A stretch of DNA of 64,000 bases. It comes from Pseudomonadota bacterium (lineage in GTDB: Bacteria; Desulfobacterota; Desulfobulbia; Desulfobulbales; SURF-16). The notes under the pieces are model-generated. The model was not told the DNA's origin. It ran no database searches and saw only the letters and a list, made by a program, of their open reading frames with translations. The DNA lies in NCBI GenBank assembly GCA_018897105.1, contig JAHILF010000031.1, forward strand, positions 1-64,000, in the 5' to 3' direction. A program made the position numbers and the translations under genes. How positions within the stretch are numbered: position 1 is the stretch's first letter; each line of letters begins with the position of its first letter. This document shows, piece by piece, positions 44,494 through 54,017 of the stretch.

Positions 44494-45672
44494 ATGAGCA
44501 AACATTCCCCAATTAAAACTGCAGCATCCTTTATTTTCCTCATCGTTCTTGTGGTCGGCTTGTCAACCGTGTCCAACCGGATATGGGGCGGCAAACCCGA
44601 AGCCGCACCTGAGTCCAAGGAGCTGGTGATCGAACCGGGAATGACCGTTGCCCGGTTCGGCCAGGTCAACGAACTGCCGAATCCGGTTTTAAAGGAGATC
44701 TTTGGTTTGCAAGACAAAGCTGATCTGCAAAAAGAATTAACAGCATACGGTCCAACAGAGCAGATTGCCTCCAGGGTGAAAGGGAAACTTGCCCTGGCTG
44801 CGGAACATGGCAGCAAGAACTGGATCAAAATCCCGGTAAAGTTTGGCCTCTGGTTTGTCTTTCTCACCTCGGTTTTCTTTCTTATGGGGAAACGCAGGGT
44901 GACTCCGGGGCTGAGAAACGGGACGCTTCTTGCCTCGATCTTTCTATTCGGCATTGCCCTGGGAGCAGACCCCAGCCCCATGGGAACGGTCAAGGATGCC
45001 ATTCACCTTTATGCAACCAGCCATGTCATCTTTCCGCCCCGCATGATCGCCCTTGCCGTGTTTCTGGCAATCATTTTTCTGGCCAATAAATATATCTGCG
45101 CCTGGGGTTGCCAGGCCGGCACCCTGCAGGATCTGCTTTTCCGCATCAACCGGACCGACAAAGCAAAGGCGGTCATCGGCAGACAGATCAAACTGCCCTT
45201 TGCCCTGACCAACACCATTCGCTGCATATTCCTCCTGCTGTTTACCATTATCTCATTTTCCTCCGGCTTTGATATCATTGACCCCATCGACCCGTTCAAG
45301 ATCTTCAAACCGGCATATCTGGGACTTTTCGGCGGTATTTTTGTCGGTGTCCTTCTTCTTGCCGGCCTGTTTGTTTACCGGCCCTGGTGCCACCTTTTCT
45401 GTCCCTTTGGTCTGGCCGGCTGGCTTATGGAAAAAACAAGCCGCGTCAGAATAAGCGTTGACTATGAAACATGCATTGCCTGCGGGAAGTGTGCTGCCGC
45501 CTGCCCTTCCACGGTCATGGGCGCTATTTTAAAACGCGACAAGAAAACCATACCGGACTGCTTTGCGTGCTATACATGTCGGGAAGTGTGTCCCACGGAT
45601 TCCATCCGTTTTTCCACCCGCAAAAGAACATTGCCGCCGACCGGTCATTTTGAAAAAACAACCAATCAATAA
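44494..45672 (+). CDS. NapH/NosR-like membrane-bound 4Fe-4S ferredoxin
   Basis: Polytopic inner-membrane protein of 392 residues with about six hydrophobic segments and two [4Fe-4S] binding motifs near the C-terminus: CIACGKCAAACPSTVMG (about 327-343) and CFACYTCREVCP (about 356-367). Two further Cys motifs of the NapH/NosR type lie in the membrane part (CAWGCQAGTLQDLL, and CHLFCPFGLAGW), facing opposite sides. Such proteins pass electrons from quinol or ferredoxin across the membrane. Partners for nitrate, nitrous oxide or thiosulfate reduction are absent nearby, so the substrate pathway is unknown. Confidence 0.85.
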   Translation: MSKHSPIKTAASFIFLIVLVVGLSTVSNRIWGGKPEAAPESKELVIEPGMTVARFGQVNELPNPVLKEIFGLQDKADLQKELTAYGPTEQIASRVKGKLALAAEHGSKNWIKIPVKFGLWFVFLTSVFFLMGKRRVTPGLRNGTLLASIFLFGIALGADPSPMGTVKDAIHLYATSHVIFPPRMIALAVFLAIIFLANKYICAWGCQAGTLQDLLFRINRTDKAKAVIGRQIKLPFALTNTIRCIFLLLFTIISFSSGFDIIDPIDPFKIFKPAYLGLFGGIFVGVLLLAGLFVYRPWCHLFCPFGLAGWLMEKTSRVRISVDYETCIACGKCAAACPSTVMGAILKRDKKTIPDCFACYTCREVCPTDSIRFSTRKRTLPPTGHFEKTTNQ

Positions 45673-45944
45673 TCCTCTGACATCAAATCCTTGCCTGAGG
45701 CTCATTGACGGCTTCATCTTTTCCTAACGGAACTCTCATCAAGATTTAACCAAAAACTAACCATTGACAGCGGTACATCTTCGGGCTTATTGTTAGCCAT
45801 CAATGATAAATTGATAAAATTAGTTGCATTGTTCCTTCATTCCATGACTGACATGAGAGAAGAACCCAGCAATTTACCCAACCAGCATAACTGAGAAGGT
45901 AAATTTAACAGCTGAATCTTTTGTCATTCTCCCGAGAACTCCTA

Positions 45945-47783
45945 ATGAAGCAAAGTAACTCTCCTTTAGATATTTGGTCGCTCGGGAGTTGTTGGCCTGC
46001 GGCCCTTGGCTTCACCGGGCTCTATTACATTCTTCTGCAGGTCATCACCTGGGTGTGGTTTGATGTGGCGATCAAGTCCAGCGCCATTCCCATGGATCTG
46101 TTCGCCCACCTGCTTCTCGGGGCCGCACTTTACACCCTGGCGCGGAGCCCTGCCTGGTTTGTCTCGGTTCTCATTGTTCTGCTGCCTCTCTTCCATCTGG
46201 TAAACGCCGGCAAGATGGCCATGCTCGGCGGGCCGGTCATGCCGGATGACTTCCGGGCGGTGCGCAGCCTATTTCTCATCCTGCATGGTTGGCAGTTCGC
46301 CTTGTTGACCGGCCTCAGCGCCTCTACTGCGCTACTTCTGCTGGGCATGCTGCAGTTGCGCAGGCGGCGGGCCTGGATCGTTATTGGCTTGCTGGGCGCG
46401 GTCACGGTGACAATAAGCCAGATCCCGGCTGTGGTGACAGGGGTAATGGACCGCTGCTTCGGCAACTCGGTCTGGAATCAAGAGTATAATTTTAGGAGTC
46501 GTGGACTGCTGTTCCATGTCATGCATGAAAGCGCCCGTTATCTGGCCCTTCAGGTGGCCGATCCGACACCCACCGAGGTAGGAGTCGCGGTTGAAACCCT
46601 GAACCCCGCCTTTTTCGTACCAGCAGGCTTCGATGCTGCCGCAAGCCAGCCCCAACGCAATGTCCACATGATCGTGCTTGAATCATTCTGGGACCCGGCC
46701 CTGCTCAGCTCGGCCAATCTGTCTCAAGATCCGCTTGACCCAAGATTCCGGGCGCTGTGGGCGGCATCAGAAAATTCACATGCACTGTCACCCGTATTCG
46801 GCGGCTACACCGCCAACGCCGAATTCGAGGCTCTGTGCGGATTTCCGGTCACCCAGGATGCGGTGTTCTTTGAAGGAAGACTGCGCAGGGATGCCAACTG
46901 TCTGCCCCGGCACCTGGCCGATGAGGGCTATACCACCGTGGCTTCACATCCCAACGTGGCCATGTTCTGGAACCGGGTGCACGCTTACCGACGGGTGGGA
47001 TTCCAGAACTACTGGTCCAGGGACAACTTCGAACTGGACGACATGAACCGGGATTTCCTCAGTGACGCCTCCCTGTATCGCCAGGTCCTTACGCGCATCC
47101 AGCCCATGCTGGAAAACGGCGTACCGATGCTCAATTACGTACTGACCTTCTTCGGCCATCAGGATTACCCGCTCGGTCCGACGCGGCCCCCGGTGATTAC
47201 CGCATCCAGCGCACAATATATGGTGGAGGCCTATGCCAATACGATCTACTACAAATCCCGGGAACTCATGGATTTCATCGAGGTTCTGCAGCAGATTGAC
47301 CCCAACGGGCTGATCGTGATGTTCGGGGACCATCTGCCTTTTCTTGGTTACAACTTCGAGGCCTTTGCCGAATCAAATTTGCTCGCCACAAATCGCAATG
47401 AATTCACGGACGACATGTTCGCCACCATGACCCAGACCCCCCTGATTATCATCGACGGCCAGGCCGGTCCGGTCCCGGTGGGCGATCTGCCGCTCTACCG
47501 GTTGCCGGATATTCTTCTCGGCCTGCTGGGCGATGAACGCCCCTCGGCAATGAGCTTGACCCGCACCCCGCCTGATCTCAGCATCCGGCCGCTGCCAGGC
47601 ATGCAGTATGTCCTCTCCGACGGAAATATTACGGTATGCCGGGACAATATTGATGAATCACCTCTGTGCAAAGGTGTTGCGCACTGGATGGATGCAGTGG
47701 AAAAACTGACTGAAGACCTCTACTCCGGGCGGCAATACCTCTTACAGAGAACCCCACCCCCGGAAGACGGTTTGACTTTGTAA
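45945..47783 (+). CDS. LTA-synthase-like sulfatase/phosphoglycerol transferase family membrane protein
   Basis: A 612-residue protein with about four to five N-terminal membrane helices (to about 165) and a large extracytoplasmic alkaline-phosphatase-superfamily domain. Motifs are VHMIVLESFWDPALL (metal-binding Glu), GGYTANAEFEALCGFPV (nucleophile Thr in the GYTAN-like context), YVLTFFGHQDYP (His) and VMFGDHLPFLGY (Asp-His metal ligands). The family transfers phosphoglycerol or phosphoethanolamine groups onto glycans or lipids, often on LPS or osmoregulated glucans. It lies convergent to a glycosyltransferase gene across a terminator, so the two modify the envelope but are not an operon. Confidence 0.85.
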   Translation: MKQSNSPLDIWSLGSCWPAALGFTGLYYILLQVITWVWFDVAIKSSAIPMDLFAHLLLGAALYTLARSPAWFVSVLIVLLPLFHLVNAGKMAMLGGPVMPDDFRAVRSLFLILHGWQFALLTGLSASTALLLLGMLQLRRRRAWIVIGLLGAVTVTISQIPAVVTGVMDRCFGNSVWNQEYNFRSRGLLFHVMHESARYLALQVADPTPTEVGVAVETLNPAFFVPAGFDAAASQPQRNVHMIVLESFWDPALLSSANLSQDPLDPRFRALWAASENSHALSPVFGGYTANAEFEALCGFPVTQDAVFFEGRLRRDANCLPRHLADEGYTTVASHPNVAMFWNRVHAYRRVGFQNYWSRDNFELDDMNRDFLSDASLYRQVLTRIQPMLENGVPMLNYVLTFFGHQDYPLGPTRPPVITASSAQYMVEAYANTIYYKSRELMDFIEVLQQIDPNGLIVMFGDHLPFLGYNFEAFAESNLLATNRNEFTDDMFATMTQTPLIIIDGQAGPVPVGDLPLYRLPDILLGLLGDERPSAMSLTRTPPDLSIRPLPGMQYVLSDGNITVCRDNIDESPLCKGVAHWMDAVEKLTEDLYSGRQYLLQRTPPPEDGLTL

Positions 47784-47801
47784 CCCTCCCCAGCTTGCCA
47801 G

Positions 47802-47833
47802 AATTTACCGGGATGAAAAATTCCCGGCAAATT
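47802..47833. terminator. Bidirectional terminator between the sulfatase and glycosyltransferase genes
   Basis: AATTTACCGGGA (47802-47813) pairs with TCCCGGCAAATT (47822-47833), with one mismatched pair, around an A-rich loop. It lies exactly between the two 3' ends. Confidence 0.6.
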
Positions 47834-47848
47834 AACCCCCTTCAGCTT

Positions 47849-49003
47849 TTAGACCAATCTCCCCTTTTTCAATTCCCGCAAGGAATAAAAGGTGCCGCGC
47901 CAGACAATGCCCTGCTGCAGAATTGTCGCCAGCACCGCCTTCCAGGTCATATAAAGCCTGATATACGGCGTCACGGGAAACCAGATGACGTGCCGGCAGG
48001 CAATGCCGCTGTACAGAGCCGCCAAGACAAACAGGGTTGCCTGCAGGACAATGATGGCGAAATTAACCAGCCGGGTCGCCCCGTCAGTCGCAATCAGTGC
48101 CCAGGGTGGCCAAATGCTGAAGACGAGCTGCAGGCAGGTGAGAACACAGAGCCGGGCAAAGCTGTAATCAAGGGCCGCGTAAGTGTTTTTCCTGAGCCCG
48201 CTGATCATCTCCCTGATCGTGCCATACCATTTCACCGCGATAAAATGATAGCCATACAGGCATTCCTGCATAAAGCCATGCATTTTGAGGAGCTTGCCAA
48301 GCATGATGTCGTCCAGCGGACACAGTCGGATGGCCGCGTGGCCTCCCGCCTTATGGTAGGCGGCCGCCCGCACCAGGTTGAAGGCGCCGACGCCGATGAA
48401 TTTATCCGATGTGGGGTCTGCGGCCTTCCACGGTTGCAGATAGCTGACCAGGCTGACTCCGAATTCGATCACCACCATCTGCAGCAGACTTGAGGGCAAA
48501 ATAGCCCTGAACAGCAGGGTGAGATGGTCGAGATTTCCGGCCCGCATCCGGGCCATTGCCCTGGTTAAAGTGGAAGGCTCCATCACCACATCGGCATCGG
48601 TGAAAAGCAGATACTCGCCGCCGGCCCTGCCTGCCCCCAGATGCAGAGCATGATTCTTGCCGAGCCACCCCTGGGGAAGTTCGCTGACATGCATGACCGT
48701 AAGCTGCGGATGAAGGGCGCTGATCTCCTCAAGGATGGCTCCGGTGGCATCGGTTGACCGGTCGTTGACAACTATTATTTCAAGCGGACTGTAATCAAGA
48801 ACCAGCACCGACAGCAGCGCCTGACGGATATTTTTCTCCTCATTCAAGGCGGGAATGATAATGGAAACAGCAGGCGGGCAGGCATCATCCAAGGGAACAC
48901 TGGCATCCAGCCACTTGATGCGTCGCGCACCGAGAAAGCCCTGGAGCCCAAAGACTGCTGTTCCGATGAAGGTGGCAACAGCAAGCAGGAGCAGGAAATC
49001 CAT
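47849..49003 (-). CDS. Membrane glycosyltransferase family 2 protein
   Basis: A 384-residue enzyme with an N-terminal hydrophobic anchor, a GT2 catalytic domain and about three C-terminal membrane helices. PAVSIIIPALNEEKNIRQ and IIVVNDRSTDATG are the N-terminal nucleotide-sugar site, FTDADVV the DxD-like metal site, and PLDDIMLGKLL the catalytic ED-like region. The layout resembles the hopene-associated HpnB-type and other polyprenyl-glycan transferases. No hpn genes are near, so I do not name it. Start at ATG 49003 gives a normal N-terminus. Confidence 0.8.
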   Translation of the reverse strand: MDFLLLLAVATFIGTAVFGLQGFLGARRIKWLDASVPLDDACPPAVSIIIPALNEEKNIRQALLSVLVLDYSPLEIIVVNDRSTDATGAILEEISALHPQLTVMHVSELPQGWLGKNHALHLGAGRAGGEYLLFTDADVVMEPSTLTRAMARMRAGNLDHLTLLFRAILPSSLLQMVVIEFGVSLVSYLQPWKAADPTSDKFIGVGAFNLVRAAAYHKAGGHAAIRLCPLDDIMLGKLLKMHGFMQECLYGYHFIAVKWYGTIREMISGLRKNTYAALDYSFARLCVLTCLQLVFSIWPPWALIATDGATRLVNFAIIVLQATLFVLAALYSGIACRHVIWFPVTPYIRLYMTWKAVLATILQQGIVWRGTFYSLRELKKGRLV

Positions 49004-49177
49004 TTTTTCAACCCAACATGAGAGCAGGACCGGCATAGATCCAATGCCCGCCTGACATTAAGAAAGCGAAAATGACGTTTTTCCCGTCCAGGGAGAAAAC
49101 ATTTCGACTTTTCCAGATTTTTTATGCATAGTGAAAGCTCATCGTTTCCCCTATACCCTAAGCGACGCTTCAGTATA

Positions 49178-49420
49178 ATGTCTAATCGAAAAAATCAGAT
49201 GGAAAAACTACTCGCAACCATTCCTTGGGGGGTACTTATCATCGCCTGCCTGACCCTCGGCCTTGCCCCTTTCAATCCGCCCCACATCTGGGAAAAACTG
49301 CAGATGCTGGTAAAAGGACAACTGGTTCGGCCCATTGACTGGTTCGATTTTTTCATGCACGGCACCCCCTGGTTCCTACTGGCGTTAAAGGCGATATTTG
49401 CTCTCAGGCCATCCTTATAA
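49178..49420 (+). CDS. Small membrane protein, family common in Desulfobacterota
   Basis: About 80 residues with two hydrophobic segments and a middle part with EKLQMLVKGQLVRPIDWFDF and HGTPWFLLALKA. Proteins of this pattern recur in related bacteria, often annotated loosely as RND-transporter-associated; I do not trust that label. The start may be ATG 49178 or, seven codons later, 49199. It is divergent to the glycosyltransferase gene. Confidence 0.6.
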   Translation: MSNRKNQMEKLLATIPWGVLIIACLTLGLAPFNPPHIWEKLQMLVKGQLVRPIDWFDFFMHGTPWFLLALKAIFALRPSL

Positions 49421-49505
49421 TACTCTGCTGTCATGAGTGGCAGATGCTGAAGCTGCATTAATCGTCATCAGTAACAAATCATAGGGATCAACAAGGAGAA
49501 TAGGC

Positions 49506-50024
49506 ATGAATCCTGAGCTGGACTTTATCTTTACCAGGCGCAGTATCCGCAAATACGAGACAAAAGAGGTACCTGAGGAAATTCTTACGGATCTGCTGGA
49601 AGCCGGCATGGCCGCTCCTTCCGCGGTAGCCAGGGACCCCTGGCATTTTATCATGCTCCGCCGCCGGGAGAACCTGGACAGACTGGCAGATATTCTACCC
49701 CACGGCAAGATGCTGCGCCAGGCAACCGCCGCCTTTGTGGTCTGCGGCGACATCAACCGGGCTCATGATAAAAAGGAATCCTACATGCTGCAGGATCTCA
49801 GTGCTGCAGTGGAGAATATCCTGCTGGCCGCCAATGCTTCAGGTCTTGGCGCCTGCTGGCTCGGCGTCCATCCCCGGGAGGAACGGATGGAAGGGATAAA
49901 AAAGATGTTCAGCCTGCCGGAGGGCATCATTCCCATGTGCGCCATTGCCCTGGGTTGGCCGGCCGAAAGGCCCGAGGCCCGCACCCGTTTCAGAGGTGAA
50001 TGCGTGCACCGGGAACAGTGGTAG
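49506..50024 (+). CDS. Nitroreductase family protein
   Basis: FMN-dependent oxidoreductase of 172 residues. IFTRRSIRKYETKEVPEE is the conserved phosphate-binding N-terminus, MAAPSAVARDPWHFIML the FMN contact, and GLGACWLGVHPREERME with IPMCAIALGWP the C-terminal half. It is likely a homodimer that reduces nitro or quinone compounds with NAD(P)H. AAGGAG precedes the ATG. It stands alone, convergent to the SlyD-like gene. Confidence 0.9.
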   Translation: MNPELDFIFTRRSIRKYETKEVPEEILTDLLEAGMAAPSAVARDPWHFIMLRRRENLDRLADILPHGKMLRQATAAFVVCGDINRAHDKKESYMLQDLSAAVENILLAANASGLGACWLGVHPREERMEGIKKMFSLPEGIIPMCAIALGWPAERPEARTRFRGECVHREQW

Positions 50025-50075
50025 AAATTCACCGGAACACGTCACTCACGCCTGCCTGACCAGCTCTACATTGAT

Positions 50076-50128
50076 TATCTTCCGTCCAGGCGCCTCTTAT
50101 CTTGGCGGAACCACCCGGACGGAAGATA
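50076..50128. terminator. Bidirectional terminator between the nitroreductase and FKBP genes
   Basis: TATCTTCCGTCC (50076-50087) and GGACGGAAGATA (50117-50128) are perfect 12-bp arms around a 29-base loop; A/T-rich flanks follow on the right. Confidence 0.6.
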
Positions 50129-50176
50129 CCCTAAAAATATAATCTGAATGTGTGAACGATTCCGAACCGCCCTAGG

Positions 50177-50605
50177 CTAGGCGATTTCCACCAGCTCGAT
50201 ATCAAAGTTCAGCTCTTCTCCGGCCAGCGGGGGATTGGCATCAAGAATGATTTGCTCGTCCGTTATACTTGCCACCGAAACCATAACGGGTTCGCCGTTG
50301 GGACCGCTCAACTGCAACTTTTGTCCGATCTCGGGATTTAAACCAGGCGGCACCTGATCCTTGGGGAAGGGCATTAACAGCTCCTCATTGCGCGGTCCAT
50401 AGGCTTTATCCACTGGAATCTTCACATTTTTACTGTCCCCTTGATTCATGCCGATCACCGCCTCTTCAAATCCGGGAATCACTTGACCACCACCGATGGT
50501 GAATCCTAAAGGATCACGATCGGCCGAGGAATCGAAAACCGTGCCGTCATTAAGTTTGCCGGTGTAGTGAATTTTAACTCTATCGCCTTTTTTTGCCTCT
50601 GCCAT
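50177..50605 (-). CDS. FKBP-type peptidyl-prolyl cis-trans isomerase, SlyD-like
   Basis: Cytoplasmic proline isomerase and chaperone of 142 residues. The FKBP pattern YTGKLNDGTVFDSS, IGGGQVIPGFEEAVIGM and the insert-in-flap domain of SlyD (DKAYGPRNEELLMPFPKDQV) are visible, and the end GEELNFDIELVEI is typical. The His/Cys-rich metal-binding tail of E. coli SlyD is absent. AAGGAG precedes the ATG. Confidence 0.9.
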   Translation of the reverse strand: MAEAKKGDRVKIHYTGKLNDGTVFDSSADRDPLGFTIGGGQVIPGFEEAVIGMNQGDSKNVKIPVDKAYGPRNEELLMPFPKDQVPPGLNPEIGQKLQLSGPNGEPVMVSVASITDEQIILDANPPLAGEELNFDIELVEIA

Positions 50606-50889
50606 TTGATTCTCCTTTGAGCAGTATCATTTTACATAAATTTTCTCGGATTTCGGAAAATTTACAGAGTTTGTGCATTTTCGTATAAATGGCCGAAGAC
50701 TATACCATAAAAAAATCATAAAAGATACCTGCCGAGGAGAGGGGCGCAGAGCAAAACAGGGTTGCCACAGGGAAAATGCAGTGATTCCGGCCAGGTGGCA
50801 ATGAAGAGTTTTTTTTGGCGCACCAGAAACAAAACAGGAAAAAGATCAAGGAACACGAGGAGAAAGCTTGCGACGCTGGGTTATCCGCA

Positions 50890-51537
50890 TCAAGGTGAAT
50901 GCTGATTATCGATTGACGGCGGCGTCTCCTTATTACCCGTAAAAAGACGTCCCAGAACGGAAAAGACCTTTTTGATACTAGCCCACAGTTTGGGCAGCAA
51001 CCAGATCATCAGAAGGATAAGAATAACCAGCACTACTAAAAATACATAGGGATGAGCCAGGGCCGCCCAGACACCGACAATGACCGCTACATCCTCGCCC
51101 AGGGAGGCAAACCAGTTACTGAAGGGTTCCGGCGAGGTGTTGATCAAAACTCTGGAACCGGCCTTGGTTGCATGACTGCCGGCGGCCAGGGTACCACCCA
51201 GAATGGCTGCCGTCACCGTCATCGCACTGTTGACTTCGCCCAGACTTGCTGCAGCCAGCATGGCCCCTGCCGGAATGCGGATAAAGGTATGGATGGAGTC
51301 CCAGCCGGTATCGACTCCGGGCATCTTATCCGCCACAAACTCCACCGCAAACATGAGCCCGGCTGCTCCGATAACCAGAGGATTGGTTAAAATCTGTAAA
51401 TCAGGTGGCAGCGTCATGTTGCCGGTGGCGCCAAGTACGCCCAAAGTGAGCAGCGTGGCATACAGATTGATTCCGCTTGCCCAGGCCGCTCCCATACTCA
51501 GCGAGATGGTATGTATAATCTGATTGACTTCATCCAT
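50890..51537 (-). CDS. DUF4126 family membrane protein
   Basis: A 215-residue protein with five to six hydrophobic segments. The pattern GINLYATLLTLGVLGATG near the N-terminus, DSIHTFIRIPAGAMLA and GGTLAAGSHATKAGSRVLIN matches DUF4126. The function of the family is unknown. ATG 51537 has GGGGAG 8 bases upstream and is chosen over 51552. It is divergent to the sigma-54 activator gene, across a palindrome at 51655. Confidence 0.8.
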   Translation of the reverse strand: MDEVNQIIHTISLSMGAAWASGINLYATLLTLGVLGATGNMTLPPDLQILTNPLVIGAAGLMFAVEFVADKMPGVDTGWDSIHTFIRIPAGAMLAAASLGEVNSAMTVTAAILGGTLAAGSHATKAGSRVLINTSPEPFSNWFASLGEDVAVIVGVWAALAHPYVFLVVLVILILLMIWLLPKLWASIKKVFSVLGRLFTGNKETPPSIDNQHSP

Positions 51538-51654
51538 TTCTTTTCTCCCCAAAGGCTACGGGCGATAAAACGCGCTTCCTCAAAGAAATACAGACCCCAT
51601 CATATAATTTTCAGCCAAATTGGCAAGGGATAATTTTGCAACCAATAGCTGGTT

Positions 51655-51673
51655 TGGGCTCATTTTGAGCCCA
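51655..51673. promoter_or_regulatory. Palindromic operator candidate between divergent genes
   Basis: TGGGCTCA-TTT-TGAGCCCA is a perfect 8-bp inverted repeat with a 3-base spacer, about 115 bases from each of the two divergent starts. It may be a regulator site; no -35/-10 pair was assigned. Confidence 0.45.
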
Positions 51674-51785
51674 TTGCGTCAATTTGCCACATTTCCCGAT
51701 TTGTGATAATATATTACAAGTTAAATTTAGGAAAAAGCCCCAATATTCTCAGAATCCTCACGACACGACCCCTGCGGAGAATCTC

Positions 51786-53567
51786 ATGGTGATAGTATCC
51801 CAGAAAAGCAAAAATCCTAAGGTGACAGATGCCATCTTCATGATGAATGCCAATTGGGAAGTCACCTCGTTCAACAAGGCAGCGGAGGATCTTTTCGGTC
51901 TCAAAGCTGGAAACGTTCTTGGATGCAACTGCCACGAAATCTTTGGGAATGACGAACGTTTTGCTGAACTTTTTTCATCCCTCTGCCCCTCCATTTCCGC
52001 AGGAAAAATAGTCACCGATTTCAACCTGGTCATTGAAAACACGGCCACTAATAAACTGACTGCTGTGTTGGCCACAGCAGTGCCAATTCCCGACAAGGCT
52101 GGTTCTCCTTCAGGCGCTATTGTCATCTTTCAGGATGCATCGTCAAGCTCCATGTGCAACAGAATGATTTTAGACAGTATCGCTGACGGGGTTTTTACCG
52201 TCGACCGCAACTGGAAGATAACATCTTTTAATGCTGCTGCCGAAAACATCACTGGCTGGAAAAAAGAGGATGCCATCGGCAAATTCTGCGGAGATGTCTT
52301 CCATTCCAGCATCTGCGGCAAAAGCTGCGCCATTGCCCAGAGCCTGTACAGCGGCAAACCCGTGCCGAATCGCTCAATCACTATCGGCAATATCGATGGC
52401 AGCCGGATTCCCGTCAGTATTTGCGCTTCGCCTCTCACCGACCATGAGGGAAACATTATCGGCGGGGTCGAGACCTTCCGTGATCTTTCCGCCATCTCAA
52501 TGCTGCAGAAACAACTGAGCAAAAACTACACCTTTGACGAGATCATCAGCAAAAGTGTGGCGATGCAACGAATTTTCAGCATTCTTCCGGAGATTTCCCG
52601 CAGTCCGAGCACCGTACTTATTCTCGGGGAGAGCGGAACAGGCAAGGAGCTGGTGGCCAGGGCCATCTATCATGCCAGCTCGCGCAATGACAAGCCCTTT
52701 GTTGCCGTCAACTGCGGCGCCCTGCCTGAAACCCTGCTGGAATCCGAGCTGTTCGGTTACAAGGCAGGAGCCTTTACCGATGCCAAACAGGACCGGCTAG
52801 GCCGCTTTGCCGCGGCGGAGAAAGGCACCCTCTTCCTTGACGAAATCGGAGATATTCCCCAGTCACTGCAGGTTAAATTGCTCCGGGTTCTGCAGAATAA
52901 AGTGTACGAACCGCTTGGCTCCAATGTGCCGCTTAAGGCGGATGTCCGCATCATCACCGCAACCAACCGGGATCTGCAGGAGCTTGTCCACAAAGGGCAG
53001 TTTCGTGAAGATCTTTTTTACCGTCTCAACGTGGTCAAAATCCACCTTCCGCCGCTACGGGAACGCATGGAGGATGTGCCCATACTGATCGATCACTTCA
53101 TTAAGCAATACAGTGCTCAGCAGGGAAAAGATATTGTCGGAATTTCCAGCGGGGCATTAAATCTCCTCATGCGCCACAACTATCCGGGCAACATCAGGGA
53201 ACTTGAAAATATTATTGAATACGCCTTTATCCTCTGCGAAGGCGGCTTCATTCAGCCGGAACATCTGCCGGAACCATTTGCCGTCCCTGCCATTAAAACA
53301 GGCGCAGACAGCGAGAAGGGATCAGTGAAACAGGGATTGCAATCCCTCGAAGAAATTGAAAAACAAGCCATTTACATGGCCCTGGAAAGAAACAACTGGA
53401 GACGGATGGCAACATGCCGTGAACTGGGTATTTCCAAAGACACTTTGCGCCGGAAAATCGATCGCTACAAGCTGGAAAGTGAGTTTTCCAAACAACTGGA
53501 GGAATTACCAGAAGAGCAGCCCTATGCTCACATGAACGGAAGTCCTCAGGAAACTGCAAAAATTTAG
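51786..53567 (+). CDS. Sigma-54-dependent activator with two Cys-bearing PAS domains
   Basis: A 594-residue transcription activator without a receiver domain. Two PAS domains (about 20-125 and 130-250) each contain Cys patterns (GCNCHEIF...CPS and CGDVFHSSICGKSC) that could ligate a metal or cluster. The AAA+ domain (about 270-500) has GESGTGKELVARAIYH (Walker A), the sigma-54 contact loop written GAFTDA instead of GAFTGA, and TLFLDEIGDIP (Walker B). A Fis-type helix-turn-helix ends it (ATCRELGISKDTLRRKI). Input through PAS should control ATPase-driven opening of sigma-54 promoters. ATG 51786 is chosen from GGAG upstream. It is followed by a gap of 450 bp. Confidence 0.9.
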   Translation: MVIVSQKSKNPKVTDAIFMMNANWEVTSFNKAAEDLFGLKAGNVLGCNCHEIFGNDERFAELFSSLCPSISAGKIVTDFNLVIENTATNKLTAVLATAVPIPDKAGSPSGAIVIFQDASSSSMCNRMILDSIADGVFTVDRNWKITSFNAAAENITGWKKEDAIGKFCGDVFHSSICGKSCAIAQSLYSGKPVPNRSITIGNIDGSRIPVSICASPLTDHEGNIIGGVETFRDLSAISMLQKQLSKNYTFDEIISKSVAMQRIFSILPEISRSPSTVLILGESGTGKELVARAIYHASSRNDKPFVAVNCGALPETLLESELFGYKAGAFTDAKQDRLGRFAAAEKGTLFLDEIGDIPQSLQVKLLRVLQNKVYEPLGSNVPLKADVRIITATNRDLQELVHKGQFREDLFYRLNVVKIHLPPLRERMEDVPILIDHFIKQYSAQQGKDIVGISSGALNLLMRHNYPGNIRELENIIEYAFILCEGGFIQPEHLPEPFAVPAIKTGADSEKGSVKQGLQSLEEIEKQAIYMALERNNWRRMATCRELGISKDTLRRKIDRYKLESEFSKQLEELPEEQPYAHMNGSPQETAKI

Positions 53568-54017
53568 AGTGAAGAGAATCTAATGCAACCGCACTCTCTT
53601 GCTCCTTTCAGCAGCCCCGCCTCGCAAGATAAACGGAATTCCTGTCTCCCCGCACCAAAAGTCGGCGGCGGACGTCCTCCCTGTATCATTTCCCTTTCGG
53701 GTTCACCTTCTGACAGCTGCAGGCTCCTGCTTTGTTTCTACCTTGATTGTTTCCGGAATCATAAAGCATCCATTTGTTTTTATGGCATTTTCTTCCTTCT
53801 CGGGATAATAACAGAGAAGCAATGCAAAAAATGGCGTGCAAGCTGATAATGCCACTGAAATACACAAAAAAATATCCTTCATCAGGATTATGCCCCACAT
53901 GGGCAGGGAAGCTTATTTGTCCGGCAATGTGCGGGACAACAGCAACCTGGATGTTTCATTTCATCAGGTTGCTCTTAAGGATTATCGGCTTTGATATTGT
54001 CACCAGGGGGCTTGACA
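53568..54017. other. Gap of about 450 bp without a supportable gene
   Basis: Short open frames here have no motif or ribosome site. I searched by eye for a GG-N10-GC sigma-54 promoter ahead of the CHASE4 gene and found none. Confidence 0.4.

Noticed and set aside
53583..53846. 87-codon frame after the sigma-54 activator
   Set aside because: No motif, unusual composition and overlapping frames on both strands of similar length.
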